A stretch of DNA of 64,000 nucleotides. It comes from Afipia sp. GTDB taxonomy: Bacteria > Pseudomonadota > Alphaproteobacteria > Rhizobiales > Xanthobacteraceae. The stretch is from contig JAUSAX010000072.1 of NCBI GenBank assembly GCA_030652315.1, positions 31,559 through 95,558 of the forward strand, given 5' to 3'. Each line of letters begins with the position of its first letter. Position 1 is the stretch's first letter. This document shows positions 1-8,900 of the stretch, in pieces. Below the pieces are notes generated by a model that was not told the DNA's origin, made no database searches, and was given only the letters and a program-made list of their open reading frames with translations. The position numbers and the translations under genes were made by a program.

Positions 1-249
1 CATCTCGACTAGCACGCCCAGAACCGCAACGACGAGCGCCGCGACGACAATGCCACCCCAGAATCCCAGCGCGCCGGACAGCCGCTCAGTCAGGGTGAAC
101 GCAACATAGGCGCCCAGCATATAGAACGCGCCATGCGCGAAATTCACGATCCGTGTCACGCCGAATATAATCGACAGGCCCGATGCCACGAGGAACAGCG
201 ACGCCGCACTCGCTAGACCGGTCAGGAATTGAACAAAGTAGAAGCTCAT
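1..249 (-). CDS. LivH-type ABC transporter permease, N-terminal part (cut by window edge)
   Basis: This is the first 83 codons of an inner-membrane permease of the branched-chain amino acid (HAAT/Liv) ABC family. The translation starts MSFYFVQFLTGLASAASLFL and carries the family-typical segment GVTRIVNFAHGAFYMLGAY, then further hydrophobic stretches before the frame runs off the left edge. It lies 57 bp downstream of the binding-protein gene and is read in the same direction. I infer that it is the channel subunit of the uptake system belonging to the nicotinate-type operon, with the second permease and the ATPases probably beyond the edge. Family assignment is firm; the substrate is inferred from context. 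Confidence 0.85.
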   Translation of the reverse strand, partial: MSFYFVQFLTGLASAASLFLVASGLSIIFGVTRIVNFAHGAFYMLGAYVAFTLTERLSGALGFWGGIVVAALVVAVLGVLVEM

Positions 250-272
250 ATGCGATCCACGGCTGGAAAATG

Positions 273-297
273 CCGCGGGCGCATCGCGCGCCCGCGG
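273..297 (-). promoter_or_regulatory. Strong hairpin between binding-protein and permease genes
   Basis: Perfect 10-bp inverted repeat (273-282 and 288-297, arm CCGCGGGCGC) with a 5-nt loop. It sits in the short gap between the livK-type stop codon and the livH-type start. On the transcribed strand it is followed by CATTTTCC, so it could act as a partial terminator or as an mRNA-stabilising stem that keeps the binding protein more abundant than the permease. The sequence and pairing are seen; the role is inferred from similar positions in other ABC operons. Confidence 0.55.
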
Positions 298-306
298 TCG
301 TCACCA

Positions 307-1527
307 TCAGTCTTTCGGACGTAGCTTTTCGACTTCCGCATCGCTCGGCAGGAAGTCCTCGCCCTTACGATACACAGAGTCGACCATCACGCCCTTGCCG
401 TCCTTCAGCGCTGTTTTGCCGACATAGGCACCAAGCGTCGATTGATGATCATTCTTGCGGAAGGTGATCTGACCGAACGGCGACGACATCGACAGGCCTT
501 CCGCCGCCGCGATCATCTTTTCCGGATCGATCGAATTGGCCTTGATGAGAATCGCCGCCGCGGCCTTGATCGTCTGATAGCCGACGATGGAGCCCAGCCG
601 CGGATAGTCGTTGAACTTGCCCTGATAGGCTTTCAGGAACGCATCGTGCTCTGGCGTCTTAATGCTGTACCAGGGATATCCGGTTACAATCCAGCCCGAC
701 GGCGTTTCTTCCTTCAGCGGATCGAGATATTCCGGCTCGCCGGTAAGGAAACTCACCACCGACCGATCCTTGAACAGACCGCGCGTGTTGCCTTCGCGGA
801 CAAACTTCACGAGATCCGCCCCGAAGGTGACGTTAAGAATGGCTTCCGGATTGGAATTCGCGAGTGCCTGCACGATCGGGCCCGCATCGATCTTGCCCTG
901 CGGCGGCCACTGCTCGTCAACCCACTGGATGTCAGGTCGCTTCTCCGACAGCAATTTCTTGAAAATGCCGACTGCGGACTGGCCGTACTCGTAGTTCGGC
1001 GCGATCGTTGCCCAGCGCTTCGCGGGCAGCTTGGCGGCCTCATCGACCAGCATCGCCGCCTGCATATAGTTCGATGGACGCAGGCGGAAAGTATAGCGAT
1101 TGCCCTTCGACCATGTGATCGCGTCGGTCAAAGGCTCGGCGGCGAGGAAAAACACCTTCTTCTGCTTGGCAAAGTCGCTGACCGCGAGCCCGATGTTGGA
1201 CAGGAACGTGCCGGTCAGCATGACCACGTTCTCGTTCGAGACCAGTTCGTTCGCCGCGGTCTGCGCATCGGCCGGTTTGCCGCTATCATCCTTGGACACG
1301 ACAACCAACTTTTTGCCGTTGATACCGCCCGCCGCGTTGACCTCCTCGACTGCGAGTTGCCAGCCCTTGCGATACGGCTCGGTGAACGCCGGCAATAGCG
1401 AATAGCTGTTGATCTCGCCTATCTTGATTTCGCCGCTCTGCGCCATGGCGGACGTCGCCATGCTGCTGAGCATCACGCAGAGACTTGTGCCTAACAGACC
1501 TTTCAAAAGAAATTTGCGTCGTTGCAT
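307..1527 (-). CDS. Periplasmic ABC substrate-binding protein, LivK/Peripla_BP_6 family
   Basis: A 406-residue exported binding protein for a Liv-type ABC importer. Residues 1-30 form a signal peptide (MQRRKFLLKGLLGT..., cleavage near AMAQS). The mature part begins EIKIGEINSYSLLPAFTEPYRKGWQLAVEEVNAAGG-like, as in the Peripla_BP_6 family. It has a clear GGAGG ribosome site just upstream. It follows two DUF1185 genes in a leftward operon headed by a 6-hydroxynicotinate reductase-like gene, so the likely ligand is nicotinate, a hydroxylated nicotinate or a related ring acid rather than an amino acid. The ligand is an inference from gene order only. Confidence 0.85.
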   Translation of the reverse strand: MQRRKFLLKGLLGTSLCVMLSSMATSAMAQSGEIKIGEINSYSLLPAFTEPYRKGWQLAVEEVNAAGGINGKKLVVVSKDDSGKPADAQTAANELVSNENVVMLTGTFLSNIGLAVSDFAKQKKVFFLAAEPLTDAITWSKGNRYTFRLRPSNYMQAAMLVDEAAKLPAKRWATIAPNYEYGQSAVGIFKKLLSEKRPDIQWVDEQWPPQGKIDAGPIVQALANSNPEAILNVTFGADLVKFVREGNTRGLFKDRSVVSFLTGEPEYLDPLKEETPSGWIVTGYPWYSIKTPEHDAFLKAYQGKFNDYPRLGSIVGYQTIKAAAAILIKANSIDPEKMIAAAEGLSMSSPFGQITFRKNDHQSTLGAYVGKTALKDGKGVMVDSVYRKGEDFLPSDAEVEKLRPKD

Positions 1528-1638
1528 CCCAGACCTCCAATGTTGGCGAAGCGTCTGCTTCGCCGTGACATCCGTCCATCCCTTCCCTCACTCGGGGATA
1601 GTCCGGCAATTCCTCTCGCACGTTCAAGAATCAGACAG

Positions 1639-2223
1639 CTACCGAAGGCCATCCTCACCCTTGATTTCTTCAATCGTCAGGCCGCCTACACGCGGCAGCG
1701 GACGCCCGCTATCGGTCACGGCAACCGCGACCATGATTTCGTTGGCGCGCGGCGCGTCGTTGATCTGCACCTCCATGCCGTCGAAATGACTGCGCACGAA
1801 CGCCGCGTCCTTGTGACCCAATGGAATATCGAGCACCGTTCCCAGCCCGCCGCGCTTCTTGGAAGACGGGATCAACGCAGCACCCTTGCCCAGCACCTTG
1901 CGCACCGGCGCGCCCATTTTGGGATGCAAGATTGCTGCCGCATGCTCGAGCTCGCCATTCTCGCCGACCGCCGCCGCCTTGCCGTAGCTTTGCGCCTTGC
2001 TGCCTTCGATGCCCAGTGCCGCGACCGCCCTGGCCGCAAGCAACTCGCCCAATTCTTCGCCAATGGCGACAAGCGGCGCAAGATCATCGACAAACTTTCC
2101 GGCAAACGGATTGTCGATCACCGCGATCGCCGCCGCGCGGCGGGTCGGCGGCGAGACATCCCGTCCACCTTCCGTCAACGTTTCCTCGACAACGGTAACG
2201 ATCTTGCGAATGACGGCACTCAT
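1639..2223 (-). CDS. DUF1185 (PF06684, 'amino acid synthesis') family protein, downstream paralog
   Basis: A 194-residue cytoplasmic protein with no signal or membrane segment. It belongs to the DUF1185/AA_synth family, whose biochemical role I do not know; a published family structure is, as I recall, a variant of the Bacillus chorismate mutase fold. It is the same length as its upstream neighbour. Shared motifs include NPFAGKF near residue 38, YGK, GELEHAA, SKK, the block FVRSHFDGMEV around 144-154, DAPRA, and the C-terminal EIKGEDGLR. It overlaps the neighbour by 4 bp (ATGA). Given the reductase and transporter in the operon, a role in opening or processing a reduced pyridine ring is a reasonable guess, and so is a heteromer with the paralog. 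Confidence 0.85.
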   Translation of the reverse strand: MSAVIRKIVTVVEETLTEGGRDVSPPTRRAAAIAVIDNPFAGKFVDDLAPLVAIGEELGELLAARAVAALGIEGSKAQSYGKAAAVGENGELEHAAAILHPKMGAPVRKVLGKGAALIPSSKKRGGLGTVLDIPLGHKDAAFVRSHFDGMEVQINDAPRANEIMVAVAVTDSGRPLPRVGGLTIEEIKGEDGLR

Positions 2224-2804
2224 CGCAGTCCATCCTCTCCCTTGATCTCGCTGGCTTTGAGACCACCGACCCGGGCATGAATCCGCGAACCCGTGGTCAT
2301 CACTAGTGCAAGAAGCAATTCATCTGCACGCGGGGCATCGGAGATTCCGACTTCCATGGCATCGAAGTGGGACCGCACATAAGACGCGTTGATGTGCGTC
2401 ACCGGCACGTCAAGCCGGGCACCTGGACCGACAACCTTCTTGGCAGACGGCACGATGGCTTTTGCTTCGCCAAGAATTTCCCGCATCGCGTAGCCGCCGG
2501 GCACATGCCACAGCGCGCCGTGTTCAAGCTCACCGGCCGATCCGATGATCGCGCCCTTGCCATACCCCTGAACAGCAGCTGGATCACCACCGAGCGCCTT
2601 TAACAAGGAGCGAGCCATCGCGATGCCAAGCGGCGTGAGATCATCCATGAATCCGGCGATATCTTCGACATACCGTCCGGCAAACGGATTACGGATCACA
2701 CACAGGATAGCTCCGCGGCGTAACGGCCACGCCGCCGGCTTTCCACCTTCGTGGAAGATCTCTTCAATCAGAGTGACACGTTTGCGGATCGCGATCTCAA
2801 GCAT
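2220..2804 (-). CDS. DUF1185 (PF06684) family protein, upstream paralog
   Basis: A second 194-residue DUF1185 protein, encoded immediately before its paralog with a 4-bp overlap and overlapping the upstream UPF0280 gene by 8 bp. It keeps the same landmarks (NPFAGRY, YGKGA, GELEHGA, YVRSHFDAMEV, DAPRADE, RVGGL, EIKGEDGLR) but differs widely between them. This fits an old duplication with division of labour rather than a recent copy. No export signal is seen. Function is unknown; the setting points to catabolism of a nicotinate-derived ring. An identical length and shared C-terminus would suit a mixed oligomer, but that is inference. Confidence 0.85.
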   Translation of the reverse strand: MLEIAIRKRVTLIEEIFHEGGKPAAWPLRRGAILCVIRNPFAGRYVEDIAGFMDDLTPLGIAMARSLLKALGGDPAAVQGYGKGAIIGSAGELEHGALWHVPGGYAMREILGEAKAIVPSAKKVVGPGARLDVPVTHINASYVRSHFDAMEVGISDAPRADELLLALVMTTGSRIHARVGGLKASEIKGEDGLR

Positions 2805-3705
2805 GCATCAGACTTTCGGTTCGGGCCGTCGGGCGCTGTAACGGCGCAACACCATCGACGATCCTCAGAGCGACAACGCACGTCTCACCCTGCAGGCGAA
2901 GTGCCGCACCATCGATCAATCCGGCGGCGAGCAACAGGCGCGCGCAATGGGCACCGGCATCAAGCGCGAATGCAATGTCATCCGGCGATAGCCGACCAAC
3001 GTCGCGCGTGACAAGGCGCGCGCCCAAATCGTTGTCTGGCTGGATGTCATTCGCTGGACGGCGGGCGACGGCGGGATGCCCCGGCAGATCGACCGAATTG
3101 GCGATAATGGTCGCGGCAGCATCCGCCTGCGCAGCGGTTCGCGCCAAAACCGTGACGGCGTCAGCAATACCGAGTGAGAAACTGCGCCCGCGCCATCCGC
3201 TGGTCGCGACACCACGTGTCGGATCGTTCGCCACAATAGCCGTCGCGCCGATCAAGGCCGGTGTATCGGGCCGGTCCACCAGACCGACTGTGAAATACTC
3301 GTCATTGGCAAGATGCAGCGCGATATCGCCGCCGTTGTTGACATAGGCGCGATCAAGATCGGCCGCTTGCGTCATTGCAGCGAGAATTTCCTCTGCAACG
3401 GAACCGGCGACCGCCGCCATCGGCGTGATAAAATGATCCTTAGCAAAGGGTGCGACCGCATCATGCATGCGGCGCGCGACGGCGCCATTCAAGAAGCAGA
3501 CGTCAGGCCGCGCTGGCTTGCGCAGCTTCGGCAATTCTTCGCAAAGTTCGTCCAGAAGCCCGGTGAACCGACGAATTGCGGCCTCATACGCCGCGCGAAC
3601 GCCCCCCCCTGCGCCACGCGCCTCCACAATCAGATCGATTGGACCATCCTGCAGGTGAAGCCGCCTGCCGTCCGCCAGCCAGCCAATCTGCGGGAGCCGT
3701 GTCAT
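2797..3705 (-). CDS. UPF0280 family protein (ApbE-like fold)
   Basis: A 302-residue protein of the UPF0280 family, which belongs to the ApbE-like superfamily. The start is the ATG at 3705 (MTRLPQIGWLADGRRLHLQD), whose ATGA overlaps the stop of the reductase gene; the open frame extends further upstream but only through that gene. Recognisable parts are the central FITPMAAVAGSVAEEIL, the YVNNGGDIALHL block around residues 160-172, and GVATSGWRGRSFSLGIADAVTVLA around 205. ApbE proteins attach flavin to target proteins, but UPF0280 members have no proven reaction that I know of. Co-occurrence with the 6-hydroxynicotinate reductase-like protein suggests either flavin handling for that enzyme or a ring-metabolising step. 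Confidence 0.85.
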   Translation of the reverse strand: MTRLPQIGWLADGRRLHLQDGPIDLIVEARGAGGGVRAAYEAAIRRFTGLLDELCEELPKLRKPARPDVCFLNGAVARRMHDAVAPFAKDHFITPMAAVAGSVAEEILAAMTQAADLDRAYVNNGGDIALHLANDEYFTVGLVDRPDTPALIGATAIVANDPTRGVATSGWRGRSFSLGIADAVTVLARTAAQADAAATIIANSVDLPGHPAVARRPANDIQPDNDLGARLVTRDVGRLSPDDIAFALDAGAHCARLLLAAGLIDGAALRLQGETCVVALRIVDGVAPLQRPTARTESLMHA

Positions 3706-5177
3706 GGGCGCGATCTCGGCTCTGAAGGTTGCCGGGGCAGTTGACGGATTTCTGTACTGTCCTTCAATGACGCCAATGGCCGCACGTGATCCATATGGCC
3801 GCCGAGTGCAGCATAGTCCGACAGCCGCAAGGTGAACTCGATAGGCGCGACCAGCGCCGGCGTCGGCACATAGCCAAAAGCTCCTTCCGGCACCCGCGTG
3901 ACATCGACCATGAAGGTGATGCCGCCGCCCGGCCACACATAAACCGGCGCACCACCGCAGGTCACCGATGTCAGCGCATCCTTCACGGATCGCGTGAGCC
4001 GCACGGGATTGTCAGTGACGCCCGCCCTAAGCGACCCACCCGCACCGCCCATGAACAGCACCGTGCACAGGGCAGGTTCGCAGTTCTCCTGAATCCGCTC
4101 GACGGACAGCTTCAGGTCGACGGGCATTTCTTTCTCGATCGGCTTCAGCGCCTCGTCGAGCTCATAATAAGCGGCATGCTCGCCGGTGGTGCTGACCATC
4201 ATCATCCGCATGCCGGGATGCGCTGTCTTGGGATCGAACGGACCAAGCACGGAGAGCGGATCCGAGATGTTGGTCCCGCCCCATCCGGTGCCAGGCTCCG
4301 CGACCTGGAAATAACGTCCGGGCGTCGAGCGGCGGCCCTTCATCTTGATACCGGTGTCGGGAATATCGAGGAGTTTTCCCGCCTGATGCTCAGACAGGAC
4401 GCCTGTGATGTGATCGTCCACTACGACCACCTCGTCGACCTTGCCATGCCACTGCTTGGCGAACATGCCGATGGTCGCCGAGCCGCAGCCGACGCGCATG
4501 CGTTCTTCGGGAATGCCATTGACGATCGGTGGATAGCCGGCCTGTACCACCACGGTCGCACCGCCGTCGATGGTGAGTTCGACAGGTTTGCCGTTAGACA
4601 AATCCATCAGCGCGTCACAAGTGATGCGCCCCTCTTTCTTCGATCCCCCGGTCAGATGATGCACGCCGCCGAGGGACAGCATCTGCGAACCATACTCTCC
4701 GGTCGTGACGTGCCCTACCGCCTCGCCCTGCACGCGCACCGTCGCGGTTTCAGGCCCGAGATAACGATCAGTGTCGATCTTCACCTTGACGCCGCAATAG
4801 CTGAAGATGCCTTCGGTCACCACGGTGACCATATCGACGCCGTCGATTTCCGATGACACAATGAACGGCGCTGGCTTGTAATCGGGATAGGTTGTGCCGG
4901 CGCCGATGGCCGTGACGAATACGCCGGACTCGTGGACGATCTTTCCGTCCCAGTCACCGCCAGCCTGAAACGGAACCAGTCGGCCGCCATGCGAAACCGT
5001 GCGCTCGAGCACGACATGCGGATCGACGCGTACCAGTTCGCCATTGTTGTTGGCATAGCGATCGCACGCGCCTGCCGCGCCGGGCTTGATATAACACATC
5101 ACCGGGCACGCGTCGCAGCGGATCTTGTCCGCGCTGCCGGACGCTGTAACGGAGGTTGTCTCAGTCAGCATGACCAA
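3702..5177 (-). CDS. 6-hydroxynicotinate reductase-like iron-sulfur protein
   Basis: A 491-residue protein of the family annotated as 6-hydroxynicotinate reductase, which reduces 6-hydroxynicotinate to 6-oxo-1,4,5,6-tetrahydronicotinate in the fermentative pathway. An N-terminal cysteine set, C21-x2-C24-x3-C28-x9-C38 (CDACPVMC ... GAC), suits a [4Fe-4S] or ferredoxin-like cluster. No signal peptide is present. Other distinctive parts are YCGVKVKIDTDRYLGPETA, GWGGTNISDPLSVLGPF and the C-terminal GGAPVYVWPGGGITFMVDVTRVP. The start may also be the Met two codons later. It heads the leftward operon, divergent from nicAB. This implies a reductive nicotinate route like the one described biochemically in Azorhizobium. 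Family assignment is good; the reaction here is inferred. Confidence 0.8.
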   Translation of the reverse strand: MVMLTETTSVTASGSADKIRCDACPVMCYIKPGAAGACDRYANNNGELVRVDPHVVLERTVSHGGRLVPFQAGGDWDGKIVHESGVFVTAIGAGTTYPDYKPAPFIVSSEIDGVDMVTVVTEGIFSYCGVKVKIDTDRYLGPETATVRVQGEAVGHVTTGEYGSQMLSLGGVHHLTGGSKKEGRITCDALMDLSNGKPVELTIDGGATVVVQAGYPPIVNGIPEERMRVGCGSATIGMFAKQWHGKVDEVVVVDDHITGVLSEHQAGKLLDIPDTGIKMKGRRSTPGRYFQVAEPGTGWGGTNISDPLSVLGPFDPKTAHPGMRMMMVSTTGEHAAYYELDEALKPIEKEMPVDLKLSVERIQENCEPALCTVLFMGGAGGSLRAGVTDNPVRLTRSVKDALTSVTCGGAPVYVWPGGGITFMVDVTRVPEGAFGYVPTPALVAPIEFTLRLSDYAALGGHMDHVRPLASLKDSTEIRQLPRQPSEPRSRP

Positions 5178-5260
5178 ACTCGCGCACGGGACGACGTAAA
5201 CTGACGAGCGGCACTCAATGCCGCGAGGATAAAATTCAGTCAGTCCGCATTCGGCATTTT

Positions 5261-5274
5261 GTTCGTATACGAAC
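5261..5274. promoter_or_regulatory. Operator-like perfect palindrome GTTCGTATACGAAC
   Basis: A 14-bp perfect palindrome with a GTATAC core, centred about 90 bp upstream of the reductase start. The core matches the second palindrome 171 bp away. GntR/FCD-type regulators often bind sites built on a GT-rich half and an AC-rich half around such a centre, so this is probably one of two operators controlling the divergent nicotinate genes. The cognate regulator is not next to it. Confidence 0.6.
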
Positions 5275-5430
5275 GATGTTGCGCGCAGTCCCGAAAGCTG
5301 TCAAGCGCCGGCGCGCGCGAAAACCGGAACTGCCGGATAAAAACTCAGTTGCCTGCTTTCCGTGTTCACAAATCGTGCAATGCATCATCGCGCGGGACAC
5401 GCCCCACTATGGGCACATCATGCGCTTGCA

Positions 5431-5446
5431 CGTTTGTATACAAACG
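5431..5446. promoter_or_regulatory. Operator-like perfect palindrome CGTTTGTATACAAACG
   Basis: A 16-bp perfect palindrome with the core TTGTATACAA, 58 bp upstream of the nicA start. It shares the GTATAC centre and the flanking CG ends with the 5261-5274 site. Its place just before nicA fits a repressor operator overlapping the promoter. That both sites serve one regulator is inferred from their similarity. Confidence 0.65.
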
Positions 5447-5504
5447 GTATCGTCACAGTGAAGCATTCCCGACCTTTTGCAGCGCAGCAGATCGGACCGT
5501 GACG

Positions 5505-5993
5505 ATGAACGTGGTGCAGCAAGCGATCCGCCTGACGGTAAACGGCAGGATCCATGATGTCGACGCCGCGCCAGACACACCCCTGCTTTATGTGTTGCGC
5601 AACGATCTTGAGTTGAACGGGCCAAAGTTCGGCTGCGGGCTCGGCGAATGCGGCGCATGCACCGTCATCATTGACGGTGTGGCGGCCCGCTCCTGCGTGA
5701 TACCGGTAAGTGGCTGTGTGCAGCGAAACATACTGACGCTCGAAGGCCTCGGATCGCGCGACCATCCCGACCCCGTACAGGAAGCCTTCATCGAAGAGCA
5801 GGCCGCGCAATGCGGCTACTGCCTTAACGGCATGATCATGACGACGAAGGCTCTGCTCACACACAACCCGCGCCCCTCGGAAACCGAAGTGCTGCAGGCC
5901 TTACGATACAATCTGTGCAGGTGTGGCGCACACCTCGAAATCCTTCGCGCAGTGATGCGGGCAGCTGGACATGCCATTGAGGAACGAGAGTAA
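5505..5993 (+). CDS. nicA: Nicotinate dehydrogenase small subunit, [2Fe-2S] protein
   Basis: A 162-residue electron-transfer subunit of a xanthine-oxidase-family hydroxylase. The start at MNVVQQAIRLTVNG is chosen because the family always begins with this beta-grasp segment. The plant-type [2Fe-2S] motif CGLGECGACTVIIDG lies near residues 44-58, and the second cluster motif has CGYC near 106 and CRCGAH near 142. Its length is close to Pseudomonas putida NicA (about 157 residues). Its stop shares one base with the start of the large subunit (TAATG), so the two are coupled. The complex hydroxylates nicotinate to 6-hydroxynicotinate and passes electrons to haem rather than to FAD. The substrate is inferred from the NicB fusion and the neighbours. 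Confidence 0.88.
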   Translation: MNVVQQAIRLTVNGRIHDVDAAPDTPLLYVLRNDLELNGPKFGCGLGECGACTVIIDGVAARSCVIPVSGCVQRNILTLEGLGSRDHPDPVQEAFIEEQAAQCGYCLNGMIMTTKALLTHNPRPSETEVLQALRYNLCRCGAHLEILRAVMRAAGHAIEERE

Positions 5994-8900
5994 TGGCGGC
6001 GGATTCCCAGCCGGATCGAGAGCATCTTCCCTCCGGATCGCTGTCCGTCGTTCGCCCGGCATCTTCCAGCAGCACTGGATCGGCTTTCGAGACCTTCATC
6101 AAGATCACCGCAACCGGAACGATCACGGCGTTCAATGGTCATGTCGATCTCGGAACCGGCATCCGCACAGCGCTTGGGCAAATCGTCGCGGAAGAGCTCG
6201 ACGTCTCGTTCGCGCGTGTCATCGTCGTACTTGGCGACACTTCGCTCGTTCCCAATCAAGGGGCGACTATCGCCAGCGAAACCATCCAGATCACTGCGGT
6301 GCCACTGCGTAAAGCGGCCGCGCAGGCGCGCCACTTTCTAATCGCGCGCGCCGCGCAGAGGCTTGAGCTACCGGAAAGTGAACTGTCGGTAGAGGACGGT
6401 CTGATCCGGGGCCACGACAACCGCAGCATCAGCTACGGCGAACTGATCGGAGATGAAACGATCCGGCTCGATCTCGCCGATGATGTCCCGGTCAAAGCAG
6501 TCGAATCCTACAAAATCGTCGGACAATCGACTCCGCGCGTCGATCTCCCGGCCAAGGCAACCGGTGAACTGGTCTACGTACACGATGTGCGCGTACCGGG
6601 CATGCTGCATGGGCGTGTGGTGCGGCCGCCCTATGCGGGCGTCGATGCCGGAAATTTCGTCGGGACCAGCCTGATTGCCGTCGATGATACGTCCATTCGC
6701 GACATTCCCGGCATCGTATCGGTTGTGCAGATCGGCGACTTCGTCGGTGTCGTCGCCGAACGTGAGGAAAATGCGATCAAGGCGGCCGCCCAGCTCAAGG
6801 TAACGTGGAAGCCGACGCCGACACTGCCGAATCTCAAGGACATCGAGAATGCACTGCGCGCCAATCCGAGTACGCCGCGCACATTGCTCGACAAGGGCGA
6901 CGTGGATGCCGCCATTGCAGATGCTGCTAAGCCGATGCAGCGGACCTACATCTGGCCCTACCAGATGCACGGATCAATCGGACCTTCGTGTTCTGTGGCA
7001 GATGCTCAGGACGGATTCGCGCGGGTGTGGTCCGGCACGCAGAATCCACACATCCTGCGATCCGACCTCGCACTGCTTCTCGCACTGCCGGAATCCCAGA
7101 TCGACGTAATCCGATTGGAGGCCGCTGGCTGTTATGGCCGCAACTGTGCCGATGATGTCTCCGCCGACGCAGTGCTGCTGTCGCGCGCGGTCGGCAGGCC
7201 GGTGCGCGTACAGCTAACCCGTGAGCAGGAACACGCGTGGGAGCCCAAGGGCACCGCGCAGCTGATGGACGTGAACGGTGGCCTGAATGCCGATGGCAGC
7301 GTCGCGGGCTACGACTTCGCCACACGCTACCCGTCGAACGGAGCGCCAACGCTGGCGCTGCTGCTGACCGGAACCATTCCGCCCGTCCCCGCGGTCTTTG
7401 AGATGGGCGACCGCACCGCGATCCCGCCTTACGACTACGATGCGATGCGGGTAACCGCGCACGACATGCCACCAATCGTGCGGGCATCTTGGTTTCGTGG
7501 CGTCTCGGCATTACCCAACACGTTCGCGCACGAATCCTACATCGATGAACTCGCGGCCGAAGCCGGCGTCGATCCGATTGAATATCGCCTGCGCTATCTG
7601 AAAGACCCGCGTGCAGTCGATCTGGTCAAGGCCGTCGCCAAGCGCGCCGATTGGACTCCTCGCCCGCTCTGGAAAGAGCAAGAAGCCGAGGGCAACGTCG
7701 TGCGTGGACGCGGCTTCGCTTATGCACTCTACGTCCACAGCAAATTTCCCGGCTACGGCGCCGCATGGTCTGCCTGGATTGCGGACGTTGCGGTCAACAA
7801 ATCGACCGGCGATGTGAGCGTGACCCGCGTCGTTGCCGGGCAGGATTCCGGGATGATGATCAACCCGGACGGAGTGCGCCATCAGATCCACGGCAACGTC
7901 ATCCAATCCACCAGCCGCGCCCTGATGGAAGAGGTCTCGTTCGATCGTGCAGCGGTGGCCAGCCGGGAATGGGGTGCCTACCCGATCATCACATTCCCGG
8001 ACATTCCCAAGATCGATGTGTTGATGCTGCCACGGCAAGATCAGCCGCCACTCGGCGTCGGTGAATCAGCGTCGGTCCCGAGCGCCGCGGCTATCGCGAA
8101 CGCAATTTTCGATGCAACCGGTGTGCGCTTCCGCGAGCCACCGTTCACACCCGAGCGCATTCTTTCGGGGCTGCGCGGCGACGCTCCCGCACCGCAGGCC
8201 TTGTTGCCGAAGACGAGCCTCAAACCGCAGGAACGAATCCCGGATACGCCAAGTCCATTTTTTAAGCGCCGCAGTACGTTCGCAGGTATCGCCGCAGTCT
8301 GCACAGCGGCTGTCGGCATCGCCGCAGCGATGCTGCCGTGGCGATCGATTGCGCCAATCGCGCGGCCGGATGTATCGACGTATTCTGCCGCGACCATTGC
8401 CCGCGGCCAGCAACTTGCGGCGCTCGGCAACTGCGTCGGCTGCCATACCGACATAAACGGGATCGCCAATGCGGGCGGGCGGGCGCTCGATACACCATTT
8501 GGCGTCGTCTACAGCACCAACATCACCCCCGATGTTGAGACCGGTATGGGGGCGTGGTCATATCCAGCGTTTGAGCGCTCGATGCGCGAAGGCATCCATC
8601 GCGACGGCCGGCATCTCTACCCGGCATTCCCCTACAATCATTTCGCCAAGACGACCGATGCCGACCTTCAGGCAATCTACGCCTATCTGATGGCGCAAGA
8701 GCCGGTGCACGCCGCCAACCGCGAGACCGCGCTGGCGTTCCCTTTCAGTCTTCGTCCGCTGCTGGCAGGCTGGAACGCGCTGTTTCACGAGCCGACCCTC
8801 TTCAAGGCAGATCCCGCGAAATCAACCGTCTGGAATCGCGGAGCTTATCTGGTCGAGAGTCTCGGCCATTGTGGAGCTTGCCATACACCAAGGAATGCAT

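Larger units (their letters stand above)
5178..5504. other. Divergent intergenic control region
   Basis: A 327-bp gap between the reductase operon (leftward) and nicA (rightward). It is less GC-rich than the flanking genes, has no credible gene, and contains two separate perfect palindromes at 5261-5274 and 5431-5446. Both operon promoters must lie here. I could not assign -35/-10 boxes with confidence. Confidence 0.6.
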
